From Bacillus paralicheniformis (GTDB lineage Bacteria; Bacillota; Bacilli; Bacillales; Bacillaceae): a DNA stretch of 64,000 nt. The notes under the pieces are model-generated. The model was not told where the DNA came from and did not search any database. It worked only from the letters and a program-made list of their open reading frames with translations. A program made the translations under genes and the position numbers. This document shows, in pieces, positions 54,879 to 63,482 of the stretch (its first letter is position 1; every line of letters begins with the position of its first letter). The stretch covers positions 124,001 to 188,000 of the forward strand of contig NZ_LBMN02000001.1 of assembly GCF_001042485.2 (NCBI RefSeq). Direction: 5' to 3'.

Positions 54879-55279
54879 CTTCCATCATATATATCAGTTC
54901 TGACATCCAGCACGTTGTTGTTGATGGACACATGGTATTTGTCCTGCCATTCGATTTTGACATGTTCTTCTTCGTATCCCCAATAGATGTTTTTTCGTTC
55001 ACCGGTGGCAACCGTTGTCAATTCCCCTCTGACGGAAGGGGAGTTCGTTCCCCCGCCTTTATTCACGCTATACAAATTCAGGTTGTATGCTTGATTCGGC
55101 GAAGCGGAAGACTGAATCCAATTTCCTTTCGGCAGATGATTCATCGAGTAAAAATGCGTATACACGATATATCCGATGGGAATGCCTGACGCAAGCAAAA
55201 CAGCCAAAATAGCAAACAAGACGCTTCGGCACGGTGGCTTCCTCTGCTCTTCTATTTCTCCGTCAATATAAAGCTCCAA
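54869..55279 (-). CDS. DUF5412-type membrane-anchored protein
   Basis: 136 residues: a short cytoplasmic head, one membrane helix (SVLFAILAVLLASGIPIGYIVYTHFY), then an exterior beta-rich domain with GNWIQSSASPNQAYNLNLYSVNKGG and ERKNIYWGYEEEHVKIEW. These resemble the DUF5412 family of Bacillus, whose role is unknown. The start GTG/ATG region at 55279 lacks a strong ribosome site. Its end coincides with the second hairpin, so originally it may have been convergent with helD through a single terminator. Confidence 0.65.
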   Translation of the reverse strand: MELYIDGEIEEQRKPPCRSVLFAILAVLLASGIPIGYIVYTHFYSMNHLPKGNWIQSSASPNQAYNLNLYSVNKGGGTNSPSVRGELTTVATGERKNIYWGYEEEHVKIEWQDKYHVSINNNVLDVRTDIYDGRRE

Positions 55280-55355
55280 TTTGTCTCATTCCTTGGTGAA
55301 AATTGTTTTTTATAGTTTAAGGAAAAAATCGTATTCTGTCTATTTTGAAGCAGGG

Positions 55356-56480
55356 TTAACCAAAGAGCGCCGCCATCTCATCCATCACAAACCCGATTTC
55401 CTCCTTTGTATTGTAAAAATGCGGGGCTATTCTGATGACGTTGTTTCGCGCTGAGACGATGATATGCTTTTCACGCAAGAGAGCTTCCATACGGCCAGCC
55501 TCTTCGGCATACACCGAGATCAGGCTTGTTCTGTTATGTACGGTCTCGGGGCCTATGATCTTCAGGCCTTTTTCCGCCCCGTATTGCAAAGAGAATGCCG
55601 CGAGCTCCCGCAGGTAGGGCTCGATCCTGTCGGGCTCTGCTTCAAGCAGCAGCCTCAGTGCCGCGTCTGCCGCGTAAATGCTGATAAATGACGGTGTCCC
55701 CGACTCGAAGCGTTTCGCACCTTCCGCAAAGCATGAATCTAAGGCAAATGGTTTGTTCCTGCCGAACCAGCCGGCCGTCTTCGGCTCAAATTGTCCGCAA
55801 AGTTCGCGTTTCATATACAAAAAAGCCGTTCCGGGAATGCCGAGCATGTACTTGCGCGTCCCCGCCGCAAGGATGTCGATATCCATGTCTTTGACATGAA
55901 TCGGAATGTGTCCGGCGGTTTGATAGGCGTCGACAAATAAAAGCGATCCTTTTTGATGAACAATCTCGGCAATCTGTTTTACATCTTGTTTAAACCCGTT
56001 CCGATAGCCGGCATGGGGTACACAAGTCAAGAGCGTCTGATCGGTAACGTCTTTTTCGTATTGTTCCAAGTCAATCATCCCGTCTTCGCTCTGAATGATG
56101 ATGAGGTGATCTTTGAAGCGGTCTTGCGCAAGCCAAATTTGGCCGACGGCAGGAAAATCGATATCCGTGAAGGCGATCTGCCTTCGGTGTGGTGGCTGCG
56201 GCAATGAAGCAGCGACAGCCGCCACTGCGTCAGATACTGACGGCAAAACGGCTATCTCTTCTTTTTCGGCACCGATCAGCCGGGCGAATTTTTCCTTGGC
56301 TTCATCCATCTTGTCGAGATGCGCTTTCCAGTCTGCGCCGGCTGTTAAAAGGCCGTTCTGATACTCATCAACCGCTTTGGCAACAGGCAGAGCCAACGCG
56401 CTTCCGGAGCATGCGGCAAGGTGAACATGACCAGACAATATCGGAAATAAAGAACGGTAAGTGTGGAATGGATGCTTCAT
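55356..56480 (-). CDS. Class V aminotransferase (PLP-dependent)
   Basis: 374 residues from ATG 56480 with GAGGAGGG upstream. Fold type I PLP enzyme of the cysteine desulfurase/isopenicillin N epimerase group: PLP-contact blocks HAGYRNGFKQDVKQIAEIVHQKGSLLFVDAYQTAGHIPI and the likely Schiff-base lysine in DILAAGTRKYMLGIPGTAFLY. The catalytic cysteine loop of true desulfurases is not apparent. Substrate unknown. It stands between the DUF5412 gene and a divergent ROK kinase gene. Confidence 0.8.
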   Translation of the reverse strand: MKHPFHTYRSLFPILSGHVHLAACSGSALALPVAKAVDEYQNGLLTAGADWKAHLDKMDEAKEKFARLIGAEKEEIAVLPSVSDAVAAVAASLPQPPHRRQIAFTDIDFPAVGQIWLAQDRFKDHLIIIQSEDGMIDLEQYEKDVTDQTLLTCVPHAGYRNGFKQDVKQIAEIVHQKGSLLFVDAYQTAGHIPIHVKDMDIDILAAGTRKYMLGIPGTAFLYMKRELCGQFEPKTAGWFGRNKPFALDSCFAEGAKRFESGTPSFISIYAADAALRLLLEAEPDRIEPYLRELAAFSLQYGAEKGLKIIGPETVHNRTSLISVYAEEAGRMEALLREKHIIVSARNNVIRIAPHFYNTKEEIGFVMDEMAALFG

Positions 56481-56744
56481 GATATCCCTCCTCATTAAAG
56501 CTTCGAGCGGGCCTGAAAAAATCCTCTTTTTCACAGTTGAAATTAAGCGGGCAGAAGCCTCTTTAAGCGAAAGAACAACTGCTGCAGCTGTTTGAAAACT
56601 GTCACATTTTCGGGAAGCTTTCTTCCGTCAGCATCAAAAGCTCCCATGCTCTGGTGAATCATTGTTCAGTGCGATTGCTTTCTTTCATCGTCTGATTTAT
56701 GATTCAATTAAAGCAATTCAAACAGATGAAAAGGAGCCGAGAGG

Positions 56745-57605
56745 ATGAAACATTACGGTGCAATAGAAGCAGGAGGCACAAAGTTTGTTTGTGCAGTTGG
56801 AACAGAAAAAGGAGAAATCATTGACAGGCTGACGATCCCGACGGAGACTCCTGAAGAGACTATTGGAAAACTGACTGATTTCTTCAGCAAGTATCAGCTC
56901 ACATCAATGGGAGTGGGCTCTTTTGGACCTATATCCGTTGCAAAAGATAAAGAGGATTACGGATACATAACCAATACGCCGAAATTAGCCTGGAAGGGGT
57001 ACCCGTTTATTCCCGAGTTGAAAAAAAGGCTCGGCATACCGGTTTCGTTTACGACTGATGTAAACGCTGCCGCGCTTGGCGAACTGACAAAAGGAGCGGC
57101 GCAAGGATTGGAAAGCTGCTTGTATATTACAGTCGGTACAGGAATCGGAGCAGGAGCGATTGTCGGCGGCCGGCTTGTGCAGAGCACGCTCCATCCTGAA
57201 ATGGGTCACCTTCTCATTAGACGGCATCCGCACGATACGTTTGAAGGAATCTGTCCGTATCACAAGGACTGCCTTGAAGGAATGGCATCGGGTCCGGCGC
57301 TTGAAAAGCGCTGGGGGAAAAAGGGCAATGATTTGGCTGAAAACGAGGAAGTTTGGGAGATTGAAGCCGACTACTTAGCGCAGGCTCTCATGCAATATAT
57401 CTTGATCCTGTGCCCTGAAAAAATCATCATGGGCGGCGGTGTCATGAAGCAGCAGCAGCTGTTCCCGCTGATTCGCAAAAAGCTTGCCGAATATATGAAC
57501 GGATATGTTGACCTGCCTGATCTTGAAGGATACATCGTACCGCCGGGTCTCGGCGACGATCAGGGAATCACCGGTGCGCTCGCTTTGGCTTATGAAGCCG
57601 GTTGA
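56745..57605 (+). CDS. ROK-family fructokinase
   Basis: 286 residues. N-terminal phosphate loop GAIEAGGTKFVCAVG, later VGTGIGAGAIVGGRLV, and a zinc-binding ROK motif in HPHDTFEGICPYHKDCLEGMASG. This Cys/His zinc finger is typical of Bacillus fructokinases (YdhR/GmuE-type). The reaction is ATP-dependent phosphorylation of fructose or mannose. ATG 56745 follows AAAAGGAG. It precedes yvgN by about 90 bases and may be independently expressed. Confidence 0.85.
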   Translation: MKHYGAIEAGGTKFVCAVGTEKGEIIDRLTIPTETPEETIGKLTDFFSKYQLTSMGVGSFGPISVAKDKEDYGYITNTPKLAWKGYPFIPELKKRLGIPVSFTTDVNAAALGELTKGAAQGLESCLYITVGTGIGAGAIVGGRLVQSTLHPEMGHLLIRRHPHDTFEGICPYHKDCLEGMASGPALEKRWGKKGNDLAENEEVWEIEADYLAQALMQYILILCPEKIIMGGGVMKQQQLFPLIRKKLAEYMNGYVDLPDLEGYIVPPGLGDDQGITGALALAYEAG

Positions 57606-57692
57606 GCAAGTTGTTTTGTAAAATCCACCCAGTGTGAGATAATAACAGCGGTGCGTTTAAAAGCATGAAAAAAAGAAAGGTGGTCGTTCAAA

Positions 57693-58532
57693 ATGGTAAG
57701 CAGTTTAAAGGATACTGTGACATTACATAACGGTGTGAAAATGCCATGGTTCGGACTTGGAGTTTTCAAAGTGGAAGAAGGCAGCCAAGTTGTAGAATCT
57801 GTGAAAGCAGCCATTAAAAACGGATACCGGAGCATTGACACAGCCGCTATCTATCAAAACGAAGAAGGCGTCGGCAAAGGGATTAAAGAAGCAGGCGTTC
57901 CCCGCGAAGAGCTTTTCATCACGTCAAAGGTTTGGAACAGCGATCAGGGATATGAAAAAACATTGGCGGCTTTTGATGAAACCCTTCGAAAACTCGGCCT
58001 TGACTACCTTGATTTATATTTGATTCATTGGCCTGGAAAAGACAAATATAAAGATACGTGGCGCGCGCTTGAAAAGCTGTACAAAGACGGCAGAGTAAAA
58101 GCGATCGGCGTCAGCAACTTCAATGTGCACCATTTGGAAAGCTTATTGGAAGATGCGGAAATTAAACCGATGGTCAATCAGGTTGAGTTCCATCCGCGGC
58201 TGACTCAGGCTGAGCTCAGGGACTACTGCAAAAAGCAGGGCATTCAGGTGGAAGCATGGTCTCCGCTCATGCAGGGAAAACTCCTCGATGATCAAGTGCT
58301 GACTGACATCGCTAAAAAATACAACAAATCCGTCGCTCAAGTCATCCTGCGCTGGGATTTGCAAAATGAAGTCATTACCATTCCGAAGTCAATCAAAGAA
58401 CACCGCATTATTGAAAATGCCGACATATTTGACTTTGAATTAACAGCGGAAGATATCGAAAAAATCAACGCTCTTAACAAAGATGAGCGCGTCGGTCCCG
58501 ATCCTGACACAATGGTTCACGGATTCGAATAA
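57693..58532 (+). CDS. yvgN: YvgN, aldo/keto reductase (glyoxal reductase)
   Basis: 279-residue AKR with a (beta/alpha)8 barrel. Catalytic residues: Asp and Tyr in [16 protein letters not shown], Lys in [11 protein letters not shown], His in [15 protein letters not shown]-binding tail is [20 protein letters not shown]. subtilis YvgN reduces methylglyoxal and glyoxal. ATG 57693 follows AAAGAAAGG. It ends at a strong terminator. Confidence 0.88.
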   Translation: MVSSLKDTVTLHNGVKMPWFGLGVFKVEEGSQVVESVKAAIKNGYRSIDTAAIYQNEEGVGKGIKEAGVPREELFITSKVWNSDQGYEKTLAAFDETLRKLGLDYLDLYLIHWPGKDKYKDTWRALEKLYKDGRVKAIGVSNFNVHHLESLLEDAEIKPMVNQVEFHPRLTQAELRDYCKKQGIQVEAWSPLMQGKLLDDQVLTDIAKKYNKSVAQVILRWDLQNEVITIPKSIKEHRIIENADIFDFELTAEDIEKINALNKDERVGPDPDTMVHGFE

Positions 58533-58540
58533 GCATAAGA

Positions 58541-58570
58541 AAATCCCGGGTTCATAAAAACCCGGGATTT
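58541..58570. terminator. Bidirectional terminator between yvgN and the MFS gene
   Basis: AAATCCCGGGTT (58541-58552) pairs with AACCCGGGATTT (58559-58570), a perfect twelve-base stem between convergent genes. Confidence 0.88.
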
Positions 58571-58571
58571 A

Positions 58572-60023
58572 TTATTTTTCATGAATGGCCAAGCGGCCTT
58601 TCGCTTGTTTCCTTCTGCTGCCGTCGAGCCGTCCGCGGCGGTGCTGCTTAATAAAGAATGAGAGAACCAATCCGATTCCCGACAATGCGGCCGCGGTCAT
58701 AAACGCCAGATTGACGCCGTGAATCATCGCCGTATCCGAAGACGGACCGGCAGGATCGGCCAGCGCACGCTGTGTCATGATGGTGATGAGAACAGCCGTC
58801 CCGATCGATCCGGACATCTGTCTCATCGTATTGTTCATGGCCGTTCCGTGAGGAATCAAATGGCGCGGGAGCTGGTTCAAGCCGGCTGTTGTAACAGGCA
58901 TGAGCACCATCCCCATGCCGACCATCCGAATCGCATAGACGACAGACAAATACGCAAAAGGCGTCGTCTTTGTCAGATGGGTCAAGAGCAATGTGGTCAC
59001 GAAGATCGCCGTCAAACCGGTGATGCTCAAGATCCGCGCGCCGATTTTGTCAAAAATTCTTCCGGTAATCGGAGACATCAGCCCCATCACGACAGCTCCC
59101 GGAAACAGCATCATTCCCGATTCCATCGCCGTGAAATGGCGCATATCCTGCATATACATCGGCACGATCGTCGCCGCTCCGATCATCGACATAAAGACGA
59201 CCATCCCGATAATCGTCGCAAGTGTAAACATCGGATATTTAAATACCCTGAATTCCAAAATCGGTTCTTCCAAATGGAGCTGCCTCCAAATGAACCAAAA
59301 CAGCGTAACGCTGCCGACCGCGAAGCCAGCCAGCACGTCCGCACCCGTCCAGCCCGCAACACCGGCGCTGCTGAAGGCGTACAAAATGCCGCCGAAGCCA
59401 AGTGAAGACAAGATGATGGAAGTAACATCCATCTTAGGTGACGTCTGTTCGGTGACATTTTTTAAAATAAAGTGTGCGGCAATCATGTCGATAACGGCAA
59501 ACGGAAGCAACAGATAAAACAATACTTCCCAAGGGTAGCGGTCGACGATCCAGCCTGACAGGGTCGGTCCGACAGCGGGAGCGAAGGCAATCACAAGCCC
59601 GACCATTCCCATCGCTGATCCACGCTTTTCTTTTGGAAAAATCAATAAAAGCACCGTCTGCATCAATGGCATCATAATGCCCGCGCCGGCCGCCTGGACG
59701 ACGCGTCCTGCAATCAGCGCCGGAAAGCTGAATGACAAGGCGCAGATCAGAGTCCCAGCCGTAAATAAAGACATTGCCGCCATGAACAGCTTTCTCGTCG
59801 TGAATTTTTCAATTAAAAAAGCCGTAACTGGAATCATGATCCCATTCACGAGCATAAAAACGGTCGTCAGCCATTGGGCAAGCCCCGGCGTAATGTTTAA
59901 GTCCCTCATGATCGGAGGCAAAGCCGTCGTCAATAGCGTCTGATTCAAAATGGCGATAAAAGTCCCCATAATCAAGACGGCAACAATCGGCAATTGATTT
60001 GTCTTATGCTGTGTTTCACTCAT
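58572..60023 (-). CDS. EmrB/QacA-family multidrug exporter (DHA2, LmrB-like)
   Basis: 483 residues with about fourteen membrane helices. Opening PIVAVLIMGTFIAILNQTLLTTALPPIM is the DHA2 signature, followed by WLTTVFMLVNGIMIPVTAFLIEKFTTRKLFM (motif A region). It exports drugs or lincosamide-type antibiotics using the proton gradient. ATG 60023 follows AAGG. No regulator gene is next to it. LmrB, YhcA or YusP could be its nearest B. subtilis counterpart. Confidence 0.8.
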   Translation of the reverse strand: MSETQHKTNQLPIVAVLIMGTFIAILNQTLLTTALPPIMRDLNITPGLAQWLTTVFMLVNGIMIPVTAFLIEKFTTRKLFMAAMSLFTAGTLICALSFSFPALIAGRVVQAAGAGIMMPLMQTVLLLIFPKEKRGSAMGMVGLVIAFAPAVGPTLSGWIVDRYPWEVLFYLLLPFAVIDMIAAHFILKNVTEQTSPKMDVTSIILSSLGFGGILYAFSSAGVAGWTGADVLAGFAVGSVTLFWFIWRQLHLEEPILEFRVFKYPMFTLATIIGMVVFMSMIGAATIVPMYMQDMRHFTAMESGMMLFPGAVVMGLMSPITGRIFDKIGARILSITGLTAIFVTTLLLTHLTKTTPFAYLSVVYAIRMVGMGMVLMPVTTAGLNQLPRHLIPHGTAMNNTMRQMSGSIGTAVLITIMTQRALADPAGPSSDTAMIHGVNLAFMTAAALSGIGLVLSFFIKQHRRGRLDGSRRKQAKGRLAIHEK

Positions 60024-60183
60024 ATTAAAACCTTCTTATTTATCATTTTTTATAACACTTTATGAAATAATCGGTACTCGAAATAACTTCTCTTTTTATT
60101 TAGGGTAACGAAGGAACTGCAAAACCGCAAGTTCATTTTTAACATTCGGTATATAATACCCAGCTGTCCCTCAATTTAAACAG
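60024..60183. other. Short intergenic region between MFS gene and yvgJ
   Basis: 160 bases: leader of the MFS gene and spacer before the yvgJ hairpin. I see no other feature. Confidence 0.5.
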
Positions 60184-60217
60184 CCCCTTTAAGCCGGGGG
60201 AATCCGGCTTAAAGGGG
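60184..60217 (-). terminator. Hairpin terminator after yvgJ
   Basis: CCCCTTTAAGCCGG (60184-60197) pairs with CCGGCTTAAAGGGG (60204-60217), a perfect fourteen-base stem. The T-tract on the minus strand is short. Confidence 0.75.
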
Positions 60218-60222
60218 ACGGA

Positions 60223-62082
60223 TTATTTTTTATAAAATCTCAGCAAATCACCGTTAATAATCTTATCGGAAAGGGAAAGCTCTTGATTCGCCTTCTCTAT
60301 GAGCGGACCGCATTTGTCCTCACTGTCGTTGATCATGTCCCCGGTTTTTTTGCTGTAGCACGTATTTTTCGTGTAGATATAATCATCTGTTATAAAGCTG
60401 CCGTTTCTTAACACAGCGAAAGGCATTCTTTCTTTCGAAAACAGGTCATTACCGAATTGAATCATGCCTTTTGTATCAATTCCGAGCAAATGGAGCAATG
60501 TCGGTTTGACATCAATTTGGCCGCCTGTTTCAGATATCGTTTTCGGGTCTTGATCCGTTACCCCCGGAATGTGGATAATCAGCGGCACACGCTGCAGCTG
60601 AACGGTATCGTAAGGGGTGATTTCGTCTTTGCCCAAAAATTGAGCCAGCGCATCGTTGTGCGCTTCTGATATGCCGTAGTGATCTCCCATGAAGACGATC
60701 ACGGAATTGTCGTAAAGGCCGTTTTTCTTCAATTTTGCAATGAAATGCTTCAATGATTCGTCTTCATAGCGTACCGTCGTGACATACCGGTTTAAAATCT
60801 CACTGTCCGAGTCGTATTCATCGATCAGCTTATCCTTATCATCAATTTGAAACGGAAAGTGGTTCGTCAATGTGATCAGGTTGCTGTAAAAGGGCTGCGG
60901 CAAGTCTTTCATCAAGTCGGCCGATTGCGTTAAAAACTCCTTATCCTTCAGCCCCCAGCCCGTTGAATTTTCAGGTGTCACATGAAAATGGGAGACGTCA
61001 TAAAAGCTGTCGATGCCAAGGGCTTTGTACATGACGTCCCTGTTCCAGAATTTTTTATGGTTGGCATGGAAAACCGATGTTCTGTAATCGTGGTTTGCCA
61101 GTGTTTTATACATCGAATTGTACGCATTTTCGCTCTTCGTAAAAAACACCGAACCGCTCAGAGACGGATAGAGCGAATTGGCGACAATGAATTCCGAATC
61201 GGACGTTTTTCCCTGTTCGGTCTGCTGATAAAAATGGTCGAAATAATAGCTTTTTTGAATGAATTTGTTTAAGAACGGTGTGATTTCCTGGCCGTTCACC
61301 TTTTCATTAATGACAAATGTCTGAGTGGATTCAAGCGTTACAAAGATGACGTTTCGTCCTTCGGCAATCCCGAACATATCTTGGTTCGGTTTGCTGTAGT
61401 CAGCGTTTGTGTAGTTCTCGATCGTTGCCAGGCTGTTTTCATCAGCGACCGCTTTTTGTGTCAAATTAAAAGTCTGTGAAATGCCGTCCAACAGATGAAA
61501 CTGATATAAGCCGATGTTTTTTACAAGCACTTCCCTGTCGTAGGAGTAGCTTAAAAACTTCGGCTGATCCAGCTCCGACAGGGCGAGATTAAACAGTACC
61601 GTGCCGGCGGCTGCCGCGTAGTAGATCTTAACGGCTTTAGCGGAAAGCTTTTTGCCGGTTCTTGTGCGCGTTTTTGCCAGCCAGACTAAAAGAGCCAAAT
61701 CCAGAAAAAGCGCGATGAAAACCGGATTGAACAGCTCCTGAAAACTGCTCCCAAGCCCCCCGAGGTTTTTTGCCTGGAACAGGACGGGAACAGTGATGAA
61801 ATCGATGTAGAAACCATAGAAAATACTGTTTGCAATCAAGATGCCCGTCAGGACGACATTAGCCCCGATTAAATAGAGGCGCTGCGTTTTTTCGCGAAAA
61901 AAGAGGCTGATGCCGAGTACAGGGATGAGAAAGCTAAGCGGGTTGATAAACAGGATCAATTCCTGAAGTGCGTTGTCAATTTGTAAATTAAAGCCCAGCT
62001 TGTAGATGAAGTACGTTTTCATCCACATAAAAAATATGGATAGGCATAAAAACCACTGCTTTTTAAAAAATTGTTCTTTCAT
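60223..62082 (-). CDS. yvgJ: YvgJ, lipoteichoic acid primase (LtaS family)
   Basis: 619 residues. Five N-terminal membrane helices, then an extracellular sulfatase-like domain with metal ligands and catalytic threonine in NVIFVTLESTQTFV and QTEQGKTSDSEFIVANSLYP; VIVFMGDHYGISEAHND and IIHIPG are later blocks. LtaS family enzymes transfer glycerol phosphate from phosphatidylglycerol; YvgJ adds the first unit to the glycolipid anchor in B. subtilis. Position near yvgN and yvsG supports YvgJ. ATG 62082 follows GAGGAG. Confidence 0.88.
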   Translation of the reverse strand: MKEQFFKKQWFLCLSIFFMWMKTYFIYKLGFNLQIDNALQELILFINPLSFLIPVLGISLFFREKTQRLYLIGANVVLTGILIANSIFYGFYIDFITVPVLFQAKNLGGLGSSFQELFNPVFIALFLDLALLVWLAKTRTRTGKKLSAKAVKIYYAAAAGTVLFNLALSELDQPKFLSYSYDREVLVKNIGLYQFHLLDGISQTFNLTQKAVADENSLATIENYTNADYSKPNQDMFGIAEGRNVIFVTLESTQTFVINEKVNGQEITPFLNKFIQKSYYFDHFYQQTEQGKTSDSEFIVANSLYPSLSGSVFFTKSENAYNSMYKTLANHDYRTSVFHANHKKFWNRDVMYKALGIDSFYDVSHFHVTPENSTGWGLKDKEFLTQSADLMKDLPQPFYSNLITLTNHFPFQIDDKDKLIDEYDSDSEILNRYVTTVRYEDESLKHFIAKLKKNGLYDNSVIVFMGDHYGISEAHNDALAQFLGKDEITPYDTVQLQRVPLIIHIPGVTDQDPKTISETGGQIDVKPTLLHLLGIDTKGMIQFGNDLFSKERMPFAVLRNGSFITDDYIYTKNTCYSKKTGDMINDSEDKCGPLIEKANQELSLSDKIINGDLLRFYKK

Positions 62083-62181
62083 ATAAATAGCTCCTCACAT
62101 ATAATCCCCGCAGGTAAAGAACACCAAGATAAAACGACTGAACAAAGCATAATACAGCAATCGGTCAAACCGTCCCTTTCG

Positions 62182-62652
62182 TCAGGCGATCAAGTTCGCA
62201 ATAAAATAGCACGAAACAACGGTGAGCACAGCCAGAACGCCTTGTTCCGCCTTCCCGCCGGTTTTAATATAAAGGGGCAGCCGAACCTTAATGGCGGACG
62301 GAAAGAAAAGTTTGATGCCATTTACAGTCCCGGCATCAAGGAGCAGATGGCTCGCCATTCCGGCCATCAATCCGACAAAAATGCTCTGATCTGTAAAATA
62401 TAAATGTGCCGCAAATGCCGTGATGAGCAAAAAGAGCAGGCTGTGTGTAAACGTCCTGTGCCCGAAGACAGAACTGACCACTGCTGATAAAATCGGTAGC
62501 CTTCTGCCGATCTTGCTCTTTGTATGGCAAATATCCGGAATCAATGCTCCGATAACGCCCGAAGCTGTCATGAACACTGGATCATATCCGTAAAAATAAG
62601 CAGCAGCCGTGCAAGAAGCGACCCCTCCCATGATGTGTGTTTTTCCTGTCAT
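62182..62652 (-). CDS. yvsG: YvsG, membrane metal-dependent hydrolase family (YdjM-like)
   Basis: 156 residues, about four helices. Metal-binding histidines and aspartates: MTGKTHIMGG, LIPDICHTKSKIG, FGHRTFTHSLLF and MASHLLLDAGTVNGIKLF, the pattern of the YdjM/YvsG family. Members are thought to be membrane hydrolases; activity is unproven. ATG 62652 follows AAAGGAG. Next to sspJ, as in B. subtilis. Confidence 0.85.
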   Translation of the reverse strand: MTGKTHIMGGVASCTAAAYFYGYDPVFMTASGVIGALIPDICHTKSKIGRRLPILSAVVSSVFGHRTFTHSLLFLLITAFAAHLYFTDQSIFVGLMAGMASHLLLDAGTVNGIKLFFPSAIKVRLPLYIKTGGKAEQGVLAVLTVVSCYFIANLIA

Positions 62653-62829
62653 ATCGCTTCTCCTTTAAGACCTATAACAATTTCCTAATGAAAACTATAT
62701 CAAGAGTTCTGGCGGCCTTCAAGACAGATGGTGGCAACTTGTCAGGCAAAAAACGCATTTTCCTGAGGCAATCAGCATGTTTACATCTAGAATATGGTGT
62801 TTTCAGTTAAAAAACACATTCAAGGTTCT
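62653..62829. other. Intergenic region between yvsG and sspJ
   Basis: About 180 bases between divergent genes. It must hold the yvsG promoter; nothing distinct is visible apart from the sspJ promoter listed separately. Confidence 0.4.
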
Positions 62830-62858
62830 GCATAATTTTAAAGTGATAAGCCAAATTA
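62830..62858 (+). promoter_or_regulatory. Probable SigG promoter of sspJ
   Basis: GCATAA (62830-62835), 16 bases, CAAATTA (62852-62858) resemble the SigG consensus (GHATR and CATNNTA type). Forespore expression would suit a minor spore protein. Confidence 0.55.
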
Positions 62859-62891
62859 AAATTGTACCACATTTTTAAAGAGGTGATTCAT

Positions 62892-63032
62892 TTGGGTATT
62901 TTCTTCAATAAAGATAGAGGAAATAAGGAAAAGGACCAAAACGCCGTTCGGGGGGCGCTTGAAGATGCAGGACAAGCGCTGAAAGGAGACCCTTTGCAAG
63001 AGGCGGTCAACAAAAAGAAAAACAACCGATAA
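62892..63032 (+). CDS. sspJ: SspJ, minor small acid-soluble spore protein
   Basis: 46 residues from TTG 62892 (AAGAGGTG seven bases upstream) to TAA 63032. It begins MGIFFNKDRGN and carries the conserved GALEDAGQALKGDPLQEAV with a basic end KKKNNR. This matches B. subtilis SspJ in length and sequence pattern. It is made in the forespore; role in the spore core is minor or unknown. Position beside yvsG and yvsH is conserved. Confidence 0.88.
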   Translation: MGIFFNKDRGNKEKDQNAVRGALEDAGQALKGDPLQEAVNKKKNNR

Positions 63033-63067
63033 ATGACAGATGGAAGCGCCGTCTTCCATTCTGCAGA

Positions 63068-63092
63068 AGGCTGCCGAAACAGGCGGCCTTTT
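63068..63092 (+). terminator. Probable terminator of sspJ
   Basis: AGGCTGCC (63068-63075) pairs with GGCGGCCT (63082-63089), with one G-T pair, followed by a short T run. Confidence 0.5.
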
Positions 63093-63124
63093 GGCGCGGC
63101 TGTCCGTTTTTCCATCACTTCCCT

Positions 63125-63153
63125 TTGACAGATTAAAATTTCTCTGGTAACCT
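63125..63153 (+). promoter_or_regulatory. yvsH promoter
   Basis: TTGACA (63125-63130), 17 bases, TAACCT (63148-63153). Transcription would begin near 63160, about 20 bases before the lysine aptamer. Confidence 0.65.
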
Positions 63154-63178
63154 CTTTTCAGAATATGTGATAAATCCT

Positions 63179-63377
63179 CACTCTTAACTCTTAGTGAGGT
63201 AGAGGTTGCGCGGATGATGAGTCGCATGTGTGAGGCTGATGGGGCCGATGATCATATGCAAAAGGCATCAGCGCCGAAGCATAAGGAAGCCATTCATTCT
63301 TTATGCTGGGTCTGCATTGAATAAGTGCAGGACTGCCGCGGGTTTTCCCGCGGAGGGCTATCCGGAGATCAAGAGTG
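63179..63377 (+). ncRNA. Lysine riboswitch (L-box) upstream of yvsH
   Basis: The closing stem is CACTCTT (63179-63185) with AAGAGTG (63371-63377). Conserved L-box blocks appear in order: GTGAGGTAGAGGTTGCG, GGCTGATGGGGCCGATGATC, GCCGAAGC, TGCTGGGTCTGCATTG, GGACTGCCGCGGG and GGAGGGCTATCCGGAG. With lysine bound, the downstream terminator should form and shut off the permease gene. The same arrangement precedes B. subtilis yvsH. Confidence 0.92.
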
Positions 63378-63389
63378 TATGTTTAACCA

Positions 63390-63418
63390 AAGCATGGACT
63401 TTTGTTCATGCTTTTTTT
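63390..63418 (+). terminator. Riboswitch-controlled terminator before yvsH
   Basis: AAGCATG and CATGCTT (63390-63396, 63407-63413) make the stem; a run of T residues follows. It is the expression platform of the L-box. Confidence 0.85.
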
Positions 63419-63482
63419 ATTTTGAATGATCTCACGGTCTGGTCCGGCATATTTTTTATAAAATGCTCGGAGGTTATATCTT

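Noticed and set aside
58719-59405. 228-residue plus-strand frame opposite the MFS exporter
   Set aside because: Arg/His-rich shadow of membrane-helix codons, not a protein-like sequence.
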